Source: CAWCPR01 sp963797475 (GTDB taxonomy: Bacteria; Chloroflexota; Anaerolineae; Anaerolineales; UBA4823). Taken from it: a stretch of DNA of 64,000 nucleotides. Location of the stretch: NCBI GenBank assembly GCA_963797475.1, contig CAWCPR010000003.1, positions 868,001-932,000 on the forward strand. The letters are read 5' to 3'. Position 1 is the first letter of the stretch; every line of letters begins with the position of its first letter. Both the position numbers and the translations under genes were made by a program. Positions 60,706-64,000 of the stretch are shown piece after piece. A model generated the notes under the pieces. That model saw only the letters and a program-made list of their open reading frames with translations, searched no databases and was not told the DNA's origin.

Positions 60706-63700
60706 CAAATCATCCTTAGAGCATTACCAACTGCTCTTCGAGCACGCCCGCGATATCATCCTGTATATCCGCTTGAAAGATGGTCAGATCCTGGATGCTA
60801 ACCCGGCAGCCGAGCTTGCTTATAAATATTCGCACGAAGAACTGCTCACCTTGCGGATTACCGATTTGCGCGCTTTGGCGACCCACGCGCTGATCGGTCC
60901 ACAGATGCAGCAGGCCGACGCCAAAGGGCTCCTGTTTGAGACACTGCACCGGCGTAAAAACGGCAGCATCTTTCCGGTGGAAGTCAGCTCATTAGGGGCT
61001 ACCATTGGCGGCGAACGAATTAATCTGAGCATCATCCGCGATATCAGCGAGCGGAAGAGCGCTCACAAGCTGATGGATAAGATTTTCGCCAGCCTGGCGG
61101 AAGTGGTACTGGTGCAGGATCCTGCCACTCGTATTATCGTCCAGTGCAGCGCGGCTGCCGAGCGTGTGTTGGGTTACCTTCCTGAGGAACTGGTCGGAAA
61201 AACTACAGAGTGCCTGTTTCCCACTCACGAGATTTATGAAGATTTTGGGTGGATAATCAGAAGCGCTTTAGACCGCGAGGGGGAGCTTCATACCGAACAG
61301 CGCTTGTGCCGAAAAGATGGAAAGCAAATCTTTATCGATCTTTCCATCACGGAAATCATAGATGAAAGAGGGGAAAGGATTGCTATCGTTGGATCAATCC
61401 ATGACATCACCCAACGTAAGCAAGCAGAGTTGGCATTGGCTGAAAGTGAACGTCATCTGCGGGCTTTGGTTGAGGCGACTCCCCTGGGATTGCACCAATA
61501 TCACCTTCAACCGGACGGACGGCTGATTTTTAGCGGAGCGAACCCTGTCGCGGACCAGATCCTGGGGATTGACAACCAGGAGATGATCGGATTACCCATT
61601 GAGGATGCCTTCCCAGCCCACCGCCAAACCGAAATTCCTGCTATCTATCGACAGGTGTCGCGGGAGGGTACACCTTTTTCCAGTGAACAGATCGTCTACC
61701 ATGACGACCGCATCCAGGGGGTTTTCGAAATCCATGCCTTTCAGACCGGTCCTTCCCGCATGGCAGTGTTTTTTCAGGATATCACCGAAAAGAAAAAATC
61801 CGAGGAAGCCCTGCGGGAAAGCGAAGAGAAATTTCGAACGTTGATCGAACAGAACTCGGAAGGCGTGATTTTGTTGAATGAGCAAGGTCAAGTTATTGAG
61901 TGGAACCCCGCTCAAGAGCGAATTACCGGTATCTCAAGGCAGGAAGCCCTTGAACAATTTGTTTGGGATTTGCAGTTTCGTTTGATCCTCCCAAGCAGGA
62001 AGACCTCTGCGAATTACGAGGCAATGAAAGCCAATTTAATCGCCTCGCTCAAAACCGGGCAATCTGCATCGTTTCACCACCCTGATGAAATCTCTGTTCA
62101 AAGGCCAGATGGGGAAGGGGTTATCGTCCAGCAAACAGCTTTCCCGATCAAAACGAATTTGGGATACCGGATTGGCTCGCTCATGGCCGACATTACCGAT
62201 CGCAAGCAGGCTGAGTTAGAGCTCGAACGTCGTATAGCTGAATTAGAGGTTATAGCAGAGATTTCCGCAATCGTGCGGGCAGCAGAAAACAGAGAATCGA
62301 TCCTCCCGGTAGCTCTGGAGCGCACGACAAATATTCTCAGCGCACAAGGGGCGGCGATTGCGGTCCTGGATCCTCAGGATAATGCCCTGGTGTTTGATCT
62401 TGGCTGGGGGAATTGGGAAAGCATCCGCGGCGCCCGACTGCCGCAAGGGTCGGGAATCAGCGATCTTGTATCCAACACAAAGGAAGTCTTCGTTAGCGAA
62501 GACGCCCTGCATGACCCGCGGCTGCTCCAAAATGACTGGATCGGATCCGCGAAGTGCTTACTCTGTTTGCCGCTCACTGCGGAAGAAGAAACCGTCGGCC
62601 TGATGTGTTTCGGAAGGGATACCCCTTTTCGATATTCGGACGTGCGCCTGGCTCAAGCTATCGGTGATATTGTCGCCAGCGCAATCCACCGAATTCAACT
62701 GCGCGGGAAAACCCAGCAGCAACTGGAGCGTCTTACCGCGCTGCGTGAAATCGACCAGGCGATCTTATCCAGTCCAAAGCTTGACCTCACTTTGGAGGTG
62801 TTACTGGAGAAGATCACCAGTTTGCTTCAGGTCGATGCTGCCGACATCATGCTTTATGATGCGTGCAGGCAGAATCTCAGTTTTTCCGCCGGTCGCGGCT
62901 TGCCCTTTTCTCCCCCGAAGGGGATGGGTTTACCCGTCGGAGAAAGCCTCGCCGGGAGAGCCATCGTGAAACGGGAGTTGGATTTTATCCCGGATCTTCA
63001 AGTTTTGACGAGCGACCCCTTCGAAATCGGCCTGGAGATTCTCGCGCCCTTCACCAGTTATCTGGCTGTGCCATTGGTCGCTAAAGAGGAGATCAAAGGC
63101 GTGCTTCATCTGTTCCATCGCACCCGTCTGGAACCCACGCCCGATTGGATAGATTTCATGCAAGTGCTCGCCGGCCAGGCTGCGATTGCTATCGACGATG
63201 CACAGTTATTCGAAAAGCTTCAGCAGACCAACCAACATTTATTGGAAGCCTACGACAACACGATCGACGGTTGGTCGCGGGTGCTGGATTTACGGGACAA
63301 AGAGACGGAAGGCCATTCCCGCAGGGTAACTGAGCTCACGTTAAGACTGGCCCAACGTTTAGGCATTCCCCATGAAAAACTTGCCCATATCCGCAGGGGA
63401 GCCCAACTTCATGATATTGGCAAGATGGGAATCCCGGATGAGATCCTGCTCAAACCAGGGCCGCTGTCGGAAAGCGAATGGGAGATCATGCGCAAACATC
63501 CACTATTTGCACTCGATTTTCTCTTATCCATTGAGTTCCTGCAGCCGGCGCTTGAAATCCCCACCTGCCACCACGAAAAATGGGACGGCAGCGGTTATCC
63601 CCAAGGGCTGAAAGGGGAGAATATTCCCCTGGCGGCGCGAATCTTCGCGGTTGTCGACGTATGGGATGCGCTCACTTCGGACCGGCCTTATCGCCCAGCC

Positions 63701-63853
63701 TGGTCGAAGCAGAAAACCCTGGAGTATATGCGGGAGCAGTCCGGGATATACTTTGACCCGGATATCCTAAAAGAGTTCTTAAAAATGGCGGATACTATTT
63801 CAGGAATGGTACCCCTAAGGGAACCTGCTTATAACTATCAAAGGATGAAATGA
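60692..63853 (+). CDS. PAS/GAF/HD-GYP cyclic-di-GMP phosphodiesterase
   Basis: A 1053-residue soluble signalling enzyme: four PAS domains (about 12-125, 130-250, 255-375, 385-510), two GAF domains (about 520-680 and 690-850) and a C-terminal HD-GYP domain (about 865-1045). The HD pair is in GAQLHDIGKMGIPDEIL, followed by MRKHPLFALDFL and HHEKWDGSGYPQGLKGENIP; the GYP signature is complete in the order expected for metal and c-di-GMP binding. It should hydrolyse c-di-GMP to GMP in response to cytoplasmic cues. Initiation overlaps the previous gene by 14 bases. It closes the signalling block. Confidence 0.93.
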   Translation: MRSPSKSSLEHYQLLFEHARDIILYIRLKDGQILDANPAAELAYKYSHEELLTLRITDLRALATHALIGPQMQQADAKGLLFETLHRRKNGSIFPVEVSSLGATIGGERINLSIIRDISERKSAHKLMDKIFASLAEVVLVQDPATRIIVQCSAAAERVLGYLPEELVGKTTECLFPTHEIYEDFGWIIRSALDREGELHTEQRLCRKDGKQIFIDLSITEIIDERGERIAIVGSIHDITQRKQAELALAESERHLRALVEATPLGLHQYHLQPDGRLIFSGANPVADQILGIDNQEMIGLPIEDAFPAHRQTEIPAIYRQVSREGTPFSSEQIVYHDDRIQGVFEIHAFQTGPSRMAVFFQDITEKKKSEEALRESEEKFRTLIEQNSEGVILLNEQGQVIEWNPAQERITGISRQEALEQFVWDLQFRLILPSRKTSANYEAMKANLIASLKTGQSASFHHPDEISVQRPDGEGVIVQQTAFPIKTNLGYRIGSLMADITDRKQAELELERRIAELEVIAEISAIVRAAENRESILPVALERTTNILSAQGAAIAVLDPQDNALVFDLGWGNWESIRGARLPQGSGISDLVSNTKEVFVSEDALHDPRLLQNDWIGSAKCLLCLPLTAEEETVGLMCFGRDTPFRYSDVRLAQAIGDIVASAIHRIQLRGKTQQQLERLTALREIDQAILSSPKLDLTLEVLLEKITSLLQVDAADIMLYDACRQNLSFSAGRGLPFSPPKGMGLPVGESLAGRAIVKRELDFIPDLQVLTSDPFEIGLEILAPFTSYLAVPLVAKEEIKGVLHLFHRTRLEPTPDWIDFMQVLAGQAAIAIDDAQLFEKLQQTNQHLLEAYDNTIDGWSRVLDLRDKETEGHSRRVTELTLRLAQRLGIPHEKLAHIRRGAQLHDIGKMGIPDEILLKPGPLSESEWEIMRKHPLFALDFLLSIEFLQPALEIPTCHHEKWDGSGYPQGLKGENIPLAARIFAVVDVWDALTSDRPYRPAWSKQKTLEYMREQSGIYFDPDILKEFLKMADTISGMVPLREPAYNYQRMK

Positions 63854-63906
63854 ATGTTTTTTCCTAAACTTTGGCGCATCTGGCCCTTCATTACAACAGA
63901 AGCGGA
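63854..63906. other. Short intergenic region at the right edge
   Basis: Region between the HD-GYP stop and the end of a minus-strand gene entering from the right. I see no clear terminator hairpin. Confidence 0.3.
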
Positions 63907-63999
63907 TCAGGAGGCAAGCTGACGGGTTTGATCATTGACAGCCAGCAATCCCAACAGAATGAGGCCAGCGGCGTTCAGATACCACCACCAGCGCAATCC
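63907..63999 (-). CDS. C-terminal fragment of a membrane protein (5' end outside window)
   Basis: The minus-strand frame open at the right edge reads RWWWYLNAAGLILLGLLAVN and ends DQTRQLAS with a stop at 63907-63909. It is a hydrophobic helix with a polar tail, as at the end of an integral membrane protein. The piece is too short to assign and could be chance. Confidence 0.35.
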   Translation of the reverse strand, partial: GLRWWWYLNAAGLILLGLLAVNDQTRQLAS

Positions 64000-64000
64000 C

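Noticed and set aside
1..64000. tRNA, rRNA, CRISPR arrays, tRNA-Sec or selA/B/D genes
   Set aside because: I looked for cloverleaf-like segments, regularly spaced repeats and these gene families and found none in the window; short or divergent examples could be missed by eye.

Overview
The window looks like a chromosomal segment of a Chloroflexota bacterium, most likely class Anaerolineae. This is inferred from the gene families and not from a search. Indicators are MalT/LuxR-type ATPase regulators, a giant cyclase-ATPase-TPR protein, lipoproteins with long Thr/Pro linkers, secreted proteins carrying a YLP[IL]xxR motif, a DUF2203 gene and an rpoB with a long acidic insertion. Most of the window is GC-rich. 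About 21.8-31.7 kb is visibly AT-rich and carries insertion sequences, so it is probably imported DNA. I saw no tRNA, rRNA or CRISPR array.

Layout. 0-8.9 kb: small metabolic genes, a frameshifted MalT-type regulator and an ABC-2 drug/lipid export operon (one ATPase, two permeases). 8.9-13.8 kb: a 1304-residue cyclase/ATPase/TPR regulator and an SH3-type lipoprotein, both on the minus strand. 13.8-17.6 kb: a YjfB-like small gene, a MerB (organomercurial lyase)-like gene with an in-frame UGA, a class V PLP enzyme and an ECF sigma factor. 17.6-21.7 kb: DinB, a broken quinone reductase and a scatter of truncated gene ends, then PadR. 21.8-31.7 kb: an AT-rich island with a GIY-YIG-like gene, a secreted propeller, a PD-(D/E)XK-like gene and a large gene cut into three pieces by two unrelated insertion sequences. 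31.7-41.8 kb: a DNA methyltransferase, lipoproteins, dehydrogenases, a sigma/anti-sigma/polymer-forming operon, yhhN and era. 42.1-46.0 kb: rpoB alone, with its own promoter, leader hairpin and terminator and no rpoC beside it. 46-52.7 kb: DUF2203, a chimeric chemoreceptor, an ABC-2 exporter and an MFS transporter. 52.9-63.9 kb: a signalling block on the plus strand (PAS/GAF histidine kinase, NarL-type regulator, receiver-like protein, chemoreceptor, CheW, left-handed beta-helix protein, PAS/GAF/HD-GYP phosphodiesterase).

The most interesting signal is the minus-strand gene at 14025-14714. Its reading frame continues through a UGA at the position where MerB has its second catalytic cysteine (Cys159). 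A perfect 7-bp hairpin with a GGUC loop starts 12 nt after that UGA, its loop 19 nt after it. That is the geometry, and the loop sequence, of the E. coli fdhF SECIS element. I read the gene as a MerB-family selenoprotein with a Cys/Asp/Sec active site, probably co-transcribed with the PLP enzyme upstream.

The second notable result is the reconstruction of the interrupted gene. Removing the 1491-bp element at 29356-30846 and one copy of its 4-bp target duplication (TCTA) restores a continuous reading frame. Three other genes (MalT-like regulator, quinone reductase, IS3 orfB) each show a frame change of the single-base-loss type, which could be real decay or assembly error.
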